Source of the DNA: Cutibacterium modestum
GTDB lineage: Bacteria; Actinomycetota; Actinomycetes; Propionibacteriales; Propionibacteriaceae
Assembly (NCBI RefSeq): GCF_008326345.1
Contig: NZ_BJEN01000003.1
Location: 596,533 to 660,532 of the forward strand
Direction: 5' to 3'
DNA length: 64,000 nt
The position numbers were made by a program, and so were the translations under genes. Each line of letters begins with the position of its first letter. Position 1 is the first letter of the stretch. This document shows positions 39,450-48,509 of the stretch, piece by piece. A model generated the notes under the pieces. It worked only from the letters and a program-made list of their open reading frames with translations. It did not search any database and was not told where the DNA came from.

Positions 39450-39491
39450 AAGGGGGGTTCGGCGGGAGCGTGGTGCCTCGCCGGACCCCTT
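39450..39491 (+). terminator. Hairpin between surface-protein genes
   Basis: Arms AAGGGGGGTTCGGCG (39450-39464) and CGCCGGACCCCTT (39479-39491) pair over most of their length with a 14-base loop. No U-tract follows, so it may attenuate rather than stop transcription into the next gene. Confidence 0.4.
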
Positions 39492-39496
39492 CCGCT

Positions 39497-40652
39497 ATGT
39501 CATGGCTTGTGCGGCTGGGGTCGCAGAAGGGATGGATTGTGAAGGTTGGCAGGGCGATGCGCTTGGCGACCGCCGTGACGGCCATCGGTGCAGCCTCGTG
39601 GCCGGTTGCGGCTCATGCAGATACTGATGTCGGACCGGTTGTGCGCCGACCCCACTCATGAATGCACTGTGAGTGTAATGGGAGGCCCGGCACGAGAGGT
39701 GTCCTATTCGGGGGTCGACGTGACCGGGAGGCCCGGCACCCGCGTGCGGCTAGCGGCCTACTACGTGCGTACCAATGACCACGGTAAGTTGACGCGGCTG
39801 GAGCGCTTCGCGGTGGGTGACAAGCCGGTAGTCGTCGGTGACACCGGGATCGTGGGCACCAGGTTGGGATTCCCCACCATTCAGGATGATCCGGCAAAGA
39901 TACCCAGCGCATGGATCTTCGTGGGCCCCGATGACGTGACCATGGCGAACCTTGACAAGGCGGCAGGCAGTTTCGTGCCATATGGGACGCTGAAACCCAC
40001 CGTGCTGGGGGACGGCTGGGGTCTGGAGAAGCCCGTGGGTCAGACGATCGGTGTACGCACCGTCGGGTCGATGGTGACGGGGGCGTACCAGATCGAGTAC
40101 CAGGACGATGCGGGACACTGGGTGAACGTGACCAAGGCCCGGAAGCCTAATCCTGATGAGTTTTTTTGCAGTGGCAGCCTTGGGGTGATGGCGCGCTTCG
40201 ATAGTCCCGACACGGCCCAAGTGTGTATGGACAACCCCTCCAAGCCGGTGGACATCGGCTACCAGTTGCCTCGCGGCCTGAAACATCACCGCTACAAGAT
40301 GCGGATGACCACCTACGGTGGTGACGGGCTGATCGTGGTACACACCTGGGACGCCGTCCCCTCGAACCATCCAAAGCGGGCACCCTACAAGAGCACGTTC
40401 CGTGAGCCGTACCACCGGGGAGCCTCGAGCCTGGCAGGGGCTGAGGAGAGACATGCGGGTAGCCGCACCATGCAGAGTGCTGTCGGTGCAGGGGCCAGTA
40501 ATCGCGCGTGTCGATCCAGCGTCCTTACGCCTGTCGGGGGGATTGATCGACGTGCGCGCCGGTCAAGTGTTGGGGGTCATGGCCTGCGAACCAGTTCAGG
40601 CGCACCGGGTTGCACGCCGTCTGGCCACAACCGTGTGTCCACGGGGCATTGA
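39497..40652 (+). pseudogene. Secreted protein of the cobalamin-linked locus, frameshifted
   Basis: A signal peptide (MRLATAVTAIGAASWPVAAHA) is in one frame, which stops at 39661, while the mature part is in the next (CADPTHECTVSVMGGPAREV...). The shift lies near 39640. The mature region of about 260 residues has LAAYYVRTNDHGKLTRLE, PSAWIFVGPDDVTMAN, GAYQIEYQDDAGHWVNVT and a Cys pair in FFCSGSLG / QVCMDN. The open frame runs to 40652, across the start of the next gene, so the original stop was probably near 40443 and lost by another small change. The family is not recognised; the start codon is uncertain. Confidence 0.55.
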
Positions 40653-41181
40653 CGATCGCCTGTTGCATGCCCTGCTGCGTCAAACGAGCGTGCGACGGGC
40701 CTGCGACATCGTCGATCGCCGGGCCGATATCCCGATCGAGACGAGCATGAAACTAGTTGATGAAGTGCTGGGGCCAGTCGGCGCCCGCCGGGGTAACGAA
40801 CACGGCGAGGGGCAGCAACGCCTGCTCGCCGACGTGTTAGCGTGCGCAGGCGGCGAGGTCGTGTTGTGGGTCGATCCGGGGTGGGCGGTTGATGCCGCCA
40901 GCGGCGACCACCTAGTGCAGGCGGTGCGCCGGCGCGGCGCGAGCGTGATCATGGCGTGCCGTGACGTCGACCTGGTGGCCCGATGGTGCGACCGGGTTCT
41001 CGTCGTCGATGAGCACGAGGTTGTGGCCGACGGACGTCCCAGCTCCGTGGTGGACAACCTGCCCTACCCACCCCAGATTGCCCAGGTGTTCCCCGGCTGC
41101 CACGTAGTCAAGACTGCTGATGTGACCCTCATCCCGGGGGTCGGTGCGAAGGAGGGCAGGGCCCATGCGCAGCTGGTGTAG
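40453..41181 (+). CDS. ABC-type ATPase domain protein with degenerate catalytic motifs
   Basis: A 242-residue protein with the outline of an ECF/ABC ATPase. The C-terminal half is clear: SVIMACRDVDLVARWCDRVL and EHEVVADGRPSSVV match the H-loop region and the tail of EcfA-type ATPases. The Walker A position reads GQVLGVMACEPVQAHRVA, with no GxxGxGKS; the signature reads HGEGQQRLLADVL; Walker B reads VVLWVDPG without the catalytic Glu; the H-loop His is replaced (MACRD). ATP hydrolysis is not expected. The frame is intact, which suggests retained, possibly structural function. ATG 40453 has GAGGAGAG. It overlaps the S-component gene. Confidence 0.65.
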   Translation: MRVAAPCRVLSVQGPVIARVDPASLRLSGGLIDVRAGQVLGVMACEPVQAHRVARRLATTVCPRGIDDRLLHALLRQTSVRRACDIVDRRADIPIETSMKLVDEVLGPVGARRGNEHGEGQQRLLADVLACAGGEVVLWVDPGWAVDAASGDHLVQAVRRRGASVIMACRDVDLVARWCDRVLVVDEHEVVADGRPSSVVDNLPYPPQIAQVFPGCHVVKTADVTLIPGVGAKEGRAHAQLV

Positions 41182-42055
41182 TGGCGTCGTCACGGCGATC
41201 CTGGCCGGGACGGTTGCGGTCTGGCTGGTGGCCCCGATTATCGACTCGATGCATGCGGGCACCCGCGAGCAGATCTCCACCGAGTCCCAGGCGATGGTCG
41301 TCTACCTGACGACTGGTCTCGTATTGCTGGCGGTGTGTCGGTGGGTCGACGACGGCCGGCGGATCTGGCGGGTTGGGCTGCTGGTGTGCCTCGTCGTGGT
41401 GAACGCGCTGGTGCGGGTGACGATGTCGCCGCGCGTGTTCGGAGTGGAGCCGGTATTCGTCCTGCCCCTCCTGGTTGGGGTGTCTGCCGGGGCATCGGCG
41501 GGATTTTTCGTCGGGGCTGGCACATGCCTGCTTTCCAGCATGCTCGTCGGTACAGTCGCAACACCACTGCCCGGCCAGATGCTGACGTGGGGCCTGACAG
41601 GGCTCATTGGCGCACTACTGGTGCGGGTTCCCACTAAACCTGCGTGGCTGCTCTCATGGCCGCTGGCCGTGCTGTGCGGGCCGGTGCTGGGAGTCCTGCT
41701 CAACCTCATCGGCTGGCCCACCGACGGGGGCAGCGCTGTTGGGCAGACCACCTCTGACACGTTCGTGCCTGGCTTGTCGAGCATGATCACGATGCAGCGG
41801 CTGATCCGTTACTCGGTGCGCACCTCAATGGGAATCGACCTAACCCGAGGCGTATGCACCTTGGTGGGCGTCGTGCTCCTCGGCCTCCCGGCGATCCGCG
41901 CGCTGCGCCTGGCATGGGGGAGTCCCGACAGACGAGCCGACGAGACGCCAACGGCCCGCGGCACGCCCATCAACCCTGCCGCAGTGGCGCGACGAGAACA
42001 GGCCAGGACGAGGACGATGGAATGGTCCCAGGACCACAAGGAGGACACACAATGA
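41165..42055 (+). CDS. ECF-type transporter S component-like membrane protein
   Basis: A 296-residue membrane protein with about six hydrophobic segments in the first 255 residues and a basic, hydrophilic tail. The pattern VVNALVRVTMSPRVFGVEPV, FVLPLLVGVSAGASAGFFVG and PLPGQMLTWGLTGLIGALL is that of actinobacterial S components of energy-coupling factor transporters, which bind a vitamin or metal. Cobalamin is the inferred ligand because of the riboswitch. ATG 41165 overlaps the ATPase-like gene and its stop overlaps the MoxR start. No T component (EcfT) or intact EcfA is in the window, so a shared module elsewhere would be needed. Confidence 0.7.
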   Translation: MRSWCSGVVTAILAGTVAVWLVAPIIDSMHAGTREQISTESQAMVVYLTTGLVLLAVCRWVDDGRRIWRVGLLVCLVVVNALVRVTMSPRVFGVEPVFVLPLLVGVSAGASAGFFVGAGTCLLSSMLVGTVATPLPGQMLTWGLTGLIGALLVRVPTKPAWLLSWPLAVLCGPVLGVLLNLIGWPTDGGSAVGQTTSDTFVPGLSSMITMQRLIRYSVRTSMGIDLTRGVCTLVGVVLLGLPAIRALRLAWGSPDRRADETPTARGTPINPAAVARREQARTRTMEWSQDHKEDTQ

Positions 42056-43107
42056 GTGCAGGGACGACCGGTCAGACGACAGGGGAAGAATGGCCCCGTC
42101 GCGGTGAACCTGACGGGAGGGGCCCCAGGATCGATCCGGGCGAGGCGGCTCAGGCGCGCCGTCTCGTCGAGGCGATCTCACACACCTTCGACTCAAAAGT
42201 TGTGGGCCAGGAGGCGTTGCGCACGGCACTGCTGGTCGGGTTAATCGGCGGCGGCCACGTGCTCCTGGAATCGGTGCCCGGTTTGGCCAAGACGCTGGCG
42301 GCCTCGACGCTGGCCTCCACCGTCGACGCCAGCTTCTCGCGAGTACAGTGTACCCCTGATCTGCTTCCCAGCGACATCATCGGCACCCAGGTGTTCAACC
42401 CCGGCAGCGGAACGTTCACCACCGAGCTGGGCCCGGTGCATGCCAACGTTGTACTACTGGACGAGATCAACAGATCTAGCGCCAAGACCCAGGCTGCCAT
42501 GCTCGAGGCCATGCAGGAGAAACAAGCGACGATTGGGGCCAAGACATACCCCATGCCCAATCCATTCCTCGTGCTGGCAACCCAGAACCCCATCGATGAG
42601 GAGGGCACCTATGTGCTGCCGCAAGCACAAATGGATCGTTTCCTCCTCAAAACGATCGTCGACTACCCGTCGCCAGCCGACGAGGTAGAGATGCTGCGAC
42701 GTCTCAAGTCCGGCGCCCTCGAGTCCCGCACTGTGCCTCCGGTAGTGAGCCGGCAGGACGTGTTGTGGCTCCAGGACCTGTCGCGGCGGGTGTACGTCGA
42801 CGAGGCGCTGCTGCGCTACATCGTTCAGATCGTCCACGCGACCCGCCATGGTGGCGACTACCTTCCCCAGGAGCAAGCCCGCTGCCTGGAGTACGGTGCC
42901 AGCCCGCGGGCCGCGATCGCGTTCGTTCAGGCTGCCTGTGCCCACGCGCTGATACATGGACGAGACCACGTGCTCCCCGACGACGTGCGGGCGATGCGGT
43001 ACATGGTCCTCCGTCACCGGCTCATCCTCACCTTCGAGGCCGTCGCCACCCGGGTGCCCGTCGAGGAGATCATCGACGGCATCTTCGGTGCCGTCCCCAC
43101 CCCCTGA
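42052..43107 (+). CDS. MoxR-family AAA+ ATPase
   Basis: A 351-residue chaperone-like ATPase. Walker A is ESVPGLAKT (residues 73-81), Walker B is VVLLDEINRS near residue 133, sensor 1 is LATQNPIDEEGTY, and the C-terminal lid contains GASPRAAIAFVQAACAHALI. ATG 42052 overlaps the S-component stop. MoxR proteins work with VWA proteins to mature or insert metal-containing or membrane complexes. The four genes after it (DUF58, short protein, two VWA proteins) form the typical MoxR operon, here coupled to a vitamin-uptake-like gene. Confidence 0.92.
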   Translation: MSAGTTGQTTGEEWPRRGEPDGRGPRIDPGEAAQARRLVEAISHTFDSKVVGQEALRTALLVGLIGGGHVLLESVPGLAKTLAASTLASTVDASFSRVQCTPDLLPSDIIGTQVFNPGSGTFTTELGPVHANVVLLDEINRSSAKTQAAMLEAMQEKQATIGAKTYPMPNPFLVLATQNPIDEEGTYVLPQAQMDRFLLKTIVDYPSPADEVEMLRRLKSGALESRTVPPVVSRQDVLWLQDLSRRVYVDEALLRYIVQIVHATRHGGDYLPQEQARCLEYGASPRAAIAFVQAACAHALIHGRDHVLPDDVRAMRYMVLRHRLILTFEAVATRVPVEEIIDGIFGAVPTP

Positions 43108-43109
43108 TC

Positions 43110-43997
43110 ATGGCGTATCTCACCGCTGTCCAAGGACGCCTGGCGTTGTACCCGAGGCGTCTGGTCATGGGGCTGCTCGACGGCCAGTACGCGTCAATGA
43201 CGTCGGGGCGCAGCCTGGACTTTGACGATCTGCGCTCCTATGTGCGCGGCGACGACGTCAAGGACATTGACTGGAAGTCCTCGGCACGCTCCGGCGAGCT
43301 GCTGGTCAAACGCTACCGGGCAGAGCGTAGGCACACTCTCGCCTTCGTCGTCCCGGCGGGCGGACCGCTGGCGGGTGCGGCGACACTCACCCAGGGTAAG
43401 TCCGATGTGGCGCTGGCGGCGATCGGCGTGTTGGCGTGGGTGGCGTGCCGTCACGGCGACTACGTTACGGTAGTTGCTCCGGGGCCGAACGGGCCGAGCG
43501 TGGCACGACCGTCCTACCGTGACACGCAGATCGAATACATGCTTGCCGGGCTCGATGCGGGGTGCCGGCTGGAGGCCCCCGAACCCGATCTGGTGGAACT
43601 GCTCGACCTGGCTGCCACCGGGCTGCGTCGCCGCGGCATCGTCGTGGTCGTGCTCGACGATTGGGATCCCCAACCCGCAGACGTAGACTCCTTGGCGCGC
43701 CTGTGTGCTCGCCACGAGGTTCTCGCCATCGAGGTGTCGGACCTCGATGTGACCGATCCAGCCATGATCGCCGTCCCTACCCGTGATCAGGCTTCCGGCC
43801 GGGCGGTGCCGGGGTTCATGGCCCGCGACCGGCATGTGCGCCAGGAAGCAGCTGCCGCCCGTCAAGAGCGAGCACGCCGACGCAGCCGCACCCTGGACCG
43901 CCTCGGCGTCGTTCATGAGTCGATTGAAGACGTGGACGATTCAGTTGCGGCGATCGTCAGACTCCTCGAAAGGATGCGCCATGCCGCACGCCACTAG
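43110..43997 (+). CDS. DUF58 domain protein
   Basis: A 295-residue cytoplasmic protein carrying the DUF58 signature SYVRGDDVKDIDWKSSARSG and LLVKRYRAERRHT near residues 43-75, followed by a VWA-like Rossmann half (RGIVVVVLDDWDPQPAD) in which the MIDAS is not complete. It starts two bases after the MoxR stop and overlaps the next gene. The fixed MoxR-DUF58-VWA order is well known; its biochemical role is not. Confidence 0.9.
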   Translation: MAYLTAVQGRLALYPRRLVMGLLDGQYASMTSGRSLDFDDLRSYVRGDDVKDIDWKSSARSGELLVKRYRAERRHTLAFVVPAGGPLAGAATLTQGKSDVALAAIGVLAWVACRHGDYVTVVAPGPNGPSVARPSYRDTQIEYMLAGLDAGCRLEAPEPDLVELLDLAATGLRRRGIVVVVLDDWDPQPADVDSLARLCARHEVLAIEVSDLDVTDPAMIAVPTRDQASGRAVPGFMARDRHVRQEAAAARQERARRRSRTLDRLGVVHESIEDVDDSVAAIVRLLERMRHAARH

Positions 43998-44469
43998 TGC
44001 GCCGCTGGATTTGTATCCGCCCGTCTCCCACGACCCGAGGTGGTGGTGGGTGGTTGCCGGCTGCCTGGTGGTGGCCGCCGGCGTGGCGTGGGGGTGTCGC
44101 CGCGTCCTGGCGGCGATTGATTCCGCTGCTGCGGGCGATGATTTAGCCACGTTGGAGACGCTCCGCGCTGCCGCGCTGCGGGATCTTGAAGAGGCCGAGG
44201 ACGCCTCCCGACGCGGTGAGTCCGATCGTGCCGTGTGCCGACGCATCAGCATCGCATTGCGTCGATTCGTCGCCGTTGTCTGCGACACCGACCTGGACTA
44301 CGAGGGTCTGGGCGATCTTTCCCGTCACGCCGATGAGGATGCGCGGCTTAAACCGGTCGTCGAGGTTGTCGAACGCTGCTACCAGGTGGAGTTCGACCCA
44401 AGAGGCCACGATGTCGACCCGGATGAGTTGCTGTCCGTGGCCGTGAGGACGGTGCGTTCATGGAGCTGA
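43981..44469 (+). CDS. Hypothetical membrane protein of the MoxR-VWA operon
   Basis: A 162-residue protein with one transmembrane helix near residues 22-45 (WWWVVAGCLVVAAGVAWGC) and a cytoplasmic helical domain (DLATLETLRAAALRDLEEAE, then a C-terminal VEFDPRGHDVDPDELLSVAV). Position and length resemble the DUF4381-like small membrane proteins of MoxR operons. ATG 43981 lies 17 bases inside the DUF58 gene and its own end overlaps the first VWA gene. Confidence 0.7.
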   Translation: MPHATSAPLDLYPPVSHDPRWWWVVAGCLVVAAGVAWGCRRVLAAIDSAAAGDDLATLETLRAAALRDLEEAEDASRRGESDRAVCRRISIALRRFVAVVCDTDLDYEGLGDLSRHADEDARLKPVVEVVERCYQVEFDPRGHDVDPDELLSVAVRTVRSWS

Positions 44470-45431
44470 TGTGGTGGTGGATGTGGCCTGCCGTTGTGGC
44501 CGCGGTCGCCGTGACGGTTGTCACTGGGTTGTTCCTACGTCACCGGGAGAAAACCGTACGGGTCGTGGTAGCCCACGCGGACCGTCTGCGTGCTCTTCCC
44601 GCCTACCGGGGCCATGCCCGGCGGCGGGTGCGATGCCTGGTGGTGGCGGTGGTGTGCTGGGCGGTGGCCGCGTGCGGGGCCGGCCTAGTGGCCGCCAGGT
44701 TGCAGGGGATCGACGACGACGATCGTCAGATACGCACCCGTGACGTCATGTTGTGCCTCGACGTGTCAGGTTCGATGGAGGGGGTGGATCGTCAGGTTAT
44801 CAACACCTACCTCCAATTGGCCGATCACATCAGCGACGACCGGATCGGATTCGTCATGTTCGACTCCTCGGCGGTGACGGTGTTCCCCCTCACGCATGAC
44901 CGGGACAGCGTCAAGGCCGGGCTCAAACAGGCCGGAGAACGACTCGGCCGGGCAGGCCTCGACCCGGGGGTGCGTTACGGCCCGGGCGGCTCACTAGTCG
45001 GCGACGGTCTGGCCTCCTGCCTAAGCAGATTCGATCAGCTCGATCAGCCCCGTTCCCGAAGCGTCGTGCTCGCCACCGACAATATGGTTGCCGGGCCTTC
45101 GGTCTACACCGTGCCCCAGGCCGTTGACTTGGCCGTGAAACGCCACATTATGGTTTTCGGCATCGTGCCCGACAGCGACGACCCGGACTATCGGGCGGCT
45201 CGCGACGAGCTGCACCAGCAGGTGGTGCGTACCCATGGGGAGACCTTGACGATTCCTTCGAATGGGCAGGTCGACACCGATGATGTCGCCGATCGTATTC
45301 AGTCTCAGGCCAAAAAGGCCGTGATGGCCATGGCCACCCACCGCTCCTACGACATGCCCTGGCCTGGTGTCCTCATGATCGGCATCGCAGGCCTGGGTGT
45401 CATGATCGCTCGACGACGGGAGGAACGATGA
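44460..45431 (+). CDS. VWA-domain membrane protein (BatA-like)
   Basis: A 323-residue protein with two N-terminal helices (residues about 8-26 and 58-79), a von Willebrand A domain with the MIDAS start DVSGSM (Asp101), GPGGSLVGDGLAS as the second MIDAS segment, and TDN (in VLATDNMVAG) as the third, then a C-terminal helix (WPGVLMIGIAGLGVMIA). The metal site looks complete. Coupled to both neighbours by overlap. It is inferred to act with MoxR at the membrane. Confidence 0.9.
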   Translation: MELMWWWMWPAVVAAVAVTVVTGLFLRHREKTVRVVVAHADRLRALPAYRGHARRRVRCLVVAVVCWAVAACGAGLVAARLQGIDDDDRQIRTRDVMLCLDVSGSMEGVDRQVINTYLQLADHISDDRIGFVMFDSSAVTVFPLTHDRDSVKAGLKQAGERLGRAGLDPGVRYGPGGSLVGDGLASCLSRFDQLDQPRSRSVVLATDNMVAGPSVYTVPQAVDLAVKRHIMVFGIVPDSDDPDYRAARDELHQQVVRTHGETLTIPSNGQVDTDDVADRIQSQAKKAVMAMATHRSYDMPWPGVLMIGIAGLGVMIARRREER

Positions 45432-46378
45432 GCTGGCATCCCTACCCCATCGCTGTGGCACTCGCTGCGGTCATGCTCGTCGTTGCCGTGTGGTTTGGTG
45501 TGCGGGCCCGACGTACCCGCAGCGGGGTCGCCATGACGATCTTGGACATCCTATTAGCCGTGCTCGTCGGGCTAATCGGCCTGCACCCGGTAGTGGGTGA
45601 ATCCGGGCGGCAGAGTTCAAGCGTGGATGCCGATATCGTCATCATGATCGACACGACCACCTCGATGGCGGCCCGCGACAACGGCGGCAAGACGCGTCTG
45701 TCCGCGGCGGTCCACGATGTCGCGGCGCTCGCCGCGGTTTTCGGCGGTGCCCGCTTCACGCTCGTAACCTTCGACAACGACGCCCGGGTGTCGGTGGCCT
45801 CGACCACCGACACCGGCACGATCGTTTCCGCAGCAAACGCCCTCACCTGGCGTGAGGACACCAAGGGCACCGGCACCGATGTCAGCGTGGCCGTGCCCAC
45901 CGTGGTCCGGGTTCTCCAGAAGGCCCGCCAGGCGTCACCCCAGGCCACCAGGATGGTGTTCTACCTCGGTGACGGGGAGCAGACGGCCACAAGACCGCCG
46001 AGCTCTTTTGCTGCTCTGAAACCTCTGGTCACTGGCGGTGCCGTTTATGGCTATGGCACCGCCAAGGGGGCGCCCATGGCCCGCTCGGCCTTCGACACCG
46101 GGGACGTCACCTATCACGGGAAGAAGGCCATCTCCCACGCCGACCACGCCACGTTGGCCGCTGCCGCCCAGCAGGCGGGTCTGGCGTATGTCACCCGATC
46201 CTCGGGCCAGCCACTCACCCCTCCCCGAGTGTCGCTGCGGCGCACCACCCACGTTGACCAGGTGAGTCCCGGTACGGACCTGTCATGGATCCTTGGTCTC
46301 GTCGCCGGAGTCGACGTCGCCATCCAGCTGACGATGAGTGCCCGGCGGCTACGTCGGGCTCGAAAGGACGTTCCGTGA
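45428..46378 (+). CDS. VWA-domain membrane protein (BatB-like)
   Basis: A 316-residue protein with two N-terminal helices (residues about 8-25 and 36-53), a VWA domain whose MIDAS begins DTTTSM (Asp75; T replaces the second S of DxSxS) and continues GTGTDVSVAVPTVV and YLGDGEQTATR, and a C-terminal hydrophobic segment (LSWILGLVAGVDVAI). ATG overlaps the first VWA gene's stop, and its end overlaps the next start by one base (GTGATG). Confidence 0.88.
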   Translation: MSWHPYPIAVALAAVMLVVAVWFGVRARRTRSGVAMTILDILLAVLVGLIGLHPVVGESGRQSSSVDADIVIMIDTTTSMAARDNGGKTRLSAAVHDVAALAAVFGGARFTLVTFDNDARVSVASTTDTGTIVSAANALTWREDTKGTGTDVSVAVPTVVRVLQKARQASPQATRMVFYLGDGEQTATRPPSSFAALKPLVTGGAVYGYGTAKGAPMARSAFDTGDVTYHGKKAISHADHATLAAAAQQAGLAYVTRSSGQPLTPPRVSLRRTTHVDQVSPGTDLSWILGLVAGVDVAIQLTMSARRLRRARKDVP

Positions 46379-47196
46379 TGAACCCTCGCCACACGCGTCA
46401 GACCGATACGCGATATTTTCGGCGAGGGGTGATGAGTCCCAGCCGAGCTCGATGGGCGCGTCGGGCCACTATCGGGGTGACGGTGCTGCTCGTTGCCGCT
46501 CTCATCCTTGTCGCGTGCCGGCTCGCGGGCATCCTGATATTCGATTGGCTTGGCCACGGAGCCTTTAGCTCTCAGCAGTATGCGCAGGCTGAGGACTACT
46601 ACGGGGCGAACACGAAGCTCAACATCATCGAACCGTGGATTGCCAGCTATGACCGCGGCACCGTCCGGTCCGCTGAGAGTAACTACACCGACGCCGAGAA
46701 AGATCTTCGTGCCGCCCTCAAGCTGGCCCCGGAAGGGCAGAAATGCCGAGTGAGCATGAATCTGGTGTGGACCATGGAGGAGTCGGTGACGATGCACAGT
46801 CTCAACCCCAACCGGGGGCCTGCCATGACCGCCGACACGTTGAAGGAGGCCAAGGCCATTGCGCAACGGCTCAAGTGCCACGGCAAGACCACGGCACCCC
46901 AGTCCTACGTGCGGCAAACTTCAGCCGATCAGAAGACTGAGCAGTCCACCACCATGAAACGCCTCAACCAGGAAATGAATCAGGCACAGCAGGGCTCACA
47001 GTCCCAGGAAAACAAGACACCCAAAAAGAAAGATTCCGAGCAGCAACGGCAGAAAAACCTGTCCACAAGGAATCAACAGGCTCTCAACGAGCAACGCCGT
47101 AACAGCCAGGAGCAGAACCGATCACCTCAGCAAGCCCCGAGTGCGCCCACGGCACCCCGAACCGCCGGAGGAGCCCCCGACAAGAAGGGTTGGTGA
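46378..47196 (+). CDS. TPR-like membrane protein (BatC-like) with Gln-rich tail
   Basis: A 272-residue protein with a basic N-terminus, one membrane helix (residues about 30-55, IGVTVLLVAALILVACRLAG), a helical TPR-like region (SSQQYAQAEDYYGANTKLN; SNYTDAEKDLRAALKLAPEG) and a polar C-terminal tail of about 100 residues rich in Gln, Ser and Asn (NQAQQGSQSQEN). ATG 46378 overlaps the VWA stop. It ends the operon. Confidence 0.75.
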   Translation: MNPRHTRQTDTRYFRRGVMSPSRARWARRATIGVTVLLVAALILVACRLAGILIFDWLGHGAFSSQQYAQAEDYYGANTKLNIIEPWIASYDRGTVRSAESNYTDAEKDLRAALKLAPEGQKCRVSMNLVWTMEESVTMHSLNPNRGPAMTADTLKEAKAIAQRLKCHGKTTAPQSYVRQTSADQKTEQSTTMKRLNQEMNQAQQGSQSQENKTPKKKDSEQQRQKNLSTRNQQALNEQRRNSQEQNRSPQQAPSAPTAPRTAGGAPDKKGW

Positions 47197-47251
47197 GATC
47201 TGGGGGCATCGCCAGAGCGTGGCCTTATTCCTTAACCAGTGCCCATCAAAC

Positions 47252-47926
47252 TTACTCTGCATCTCGACGGGTCTGTTTCCGGCGCGTCCACCACACCCCC
47301 ACGCCCAGGGCGATGACCGCCACAACCACGCCGATGGTGGTGAGAGGCCCCGATCCGTGTCCTGACTCGGGCGGCATGGCGGGTGGCTTGCGCGCAGCGG
47401 AGACCTGGCGGGGCGGGAAACCCTTCCCGGTACCCCATCGCCACCCCTCAACAGAGCCCGCGGCGGGGTGATATTGAGCTGCCCCTTTCGTGGAAAAGGT
47501 CCACTTGTCCGCGGGGGAGGCAGCATGCCAGTATGACCAGAACTGGCGGGTGGACTTGTCATAGCCGCCGTGAGCACAAGCGTCCTGGGGTCGCCCCTGA
47601 AGCTCGCAGACGAGGCCTGGCTTGGAATTTGGTTGACGAACATCGACGCCGATCTGACTGAGGGCATCCATACCGTCGGTGGGTTGATGCGCACACCCCG
47701 CGGCGAGGGGTTTGTCAGGCATGTCCACGACGACCCACACCCCGCCGTGGCAAGTACAGTCGACCGCCGTCGCTGACCCTGACGCGGTTGGTTGTCCGAA
47801 GGCGCTGGTAGCTGGCACCCAGCCAGCCACCACAGCCACCAACGCGACGATGACACGAGACACTGCGGCAGCGCAAGAGCCCGCCTTGGCTCGACGAAAA
47901 CATCTCATGGACCCCACCATTCCCAC
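47252..47926 (-). CDS. Membrane-anchored DUF4430 / transcobalamin C-terminal-like protein
   Basis: Convergent with the MoxR operon. A 224-residue protein with a signal peptide (VSRVIVALVAVVAGWVPATS), an extracytoplasmic domain and a C-terminal helix (LTTIGVVVAVIALGVGVWW) with RRKQTRRDAE tail. The domain shows CTCHGGVWVVVDMPD, MDALSQIGVDV, GLVCELQGRPQDAC, FWSYWHA and a final AAQYHPAAGSVEGWRWG, which is the pattern I associate with DUF4430, the domain at the C-terminus of transcobalamin and intrinsic factor. This supports a cobalamin-linked surface locus. The start may be 47926 or ATG 47908. Confidence 0.68.
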   Translation of the reverse strand: MGMVGSMRCFRRAKAGSCAAAVSRVIVALVAVVAGWVPATSAFGQPTASGSATAVDCTCHGGVWVVVDMPDKPLAAGCAHQPTDGMDALSQIGVDVRQPNSKPGLVCELQGRPQDACAHGGYDKSTRQFWSYWHAASPADKWTFSTKGAAQYHPAAGSVEGWRWGTGKGFPPRQVSAARKPPAMPPESGHGSGPLTTIGVVVAVIALGVGVWWTRRKQTRRDAE

Positions 47927-48068
47927 GGAAACACATCACATGACCAGATGACAACGGGCAGAGAATCGATACCCGGAACACACCTGAGCCCCACCCCAAC
48001 CCTTGTCCTCACACCTGTGGAGTGAGGACGTGTATAGCGAAGCCAAGCGTTAAGTGTAATCACCCACG

Positions 48069-48398
48069 ATGACCGTTGTGCATGGCGATAGGGAGTTGAC
48101 GGTGCTGATAGGTGCCTTGGCCTCTGGGGAGCAATTGCTTTTGCCCATGACGATTGGATGCAAAACGTCAGTGGCAGACTGCAAGAGCATTGGTGGCCAT
48201 TTGCGGCGCCGGGATTTTCCGGTGATGAATGAAACTGAACTTGCCGAAGGAAGGCGCGGCTGCCGTGCTCCTATTAATGGTGTGATCGTTGGCGCTATCA
48301 CTGGAGCTGTATTAGCGCTGGTACTGGTTCTAGAGGTAGATGATCGTCTATACCGGGTCGCTCCCGGAATGGTTGTCATCTATGCTGTGGCGGGATGA
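48069..48398 (+). CDS. Hypothetical membrane protein, lower GC
   Basis: A 109-residue ORF with one or two hydrophobic segments (APINGVIVGAITGAVLALVLVLEV; MVVIYAVAG), not recognised. Base composition here (to about 48780) looks clearly lower in G+C than its neighbours, which fits acquired DNA. The same frame is open again after the stop and continues with a second membrane ORF, so the two may once have been one gene. The segment CRAPINGVIVGAITGAV is echoed at 49325-49376. Confidence 0.4.
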   Translation: MTVVHGDRELTVLIGALASGEQLLLPMTIGCKTSVADCKSIGGHLRRRDFPVMNETELAEGRRGCRAPINGVIVGAITGAVLALVLVLEVDDRLYRVAPGMVVIYAVAG

Positions 48399-48509
48399 TC
48401 CGCTGGGCTGTGGGGAAGAAGGATCTGTGTATACGAGGACCCAAAGATTCGGCAGAGGAGGGCCAAGATCCTCGGTGTTGTTGCGGTTGCCATTGTCGGG
48501 CTGATTACG

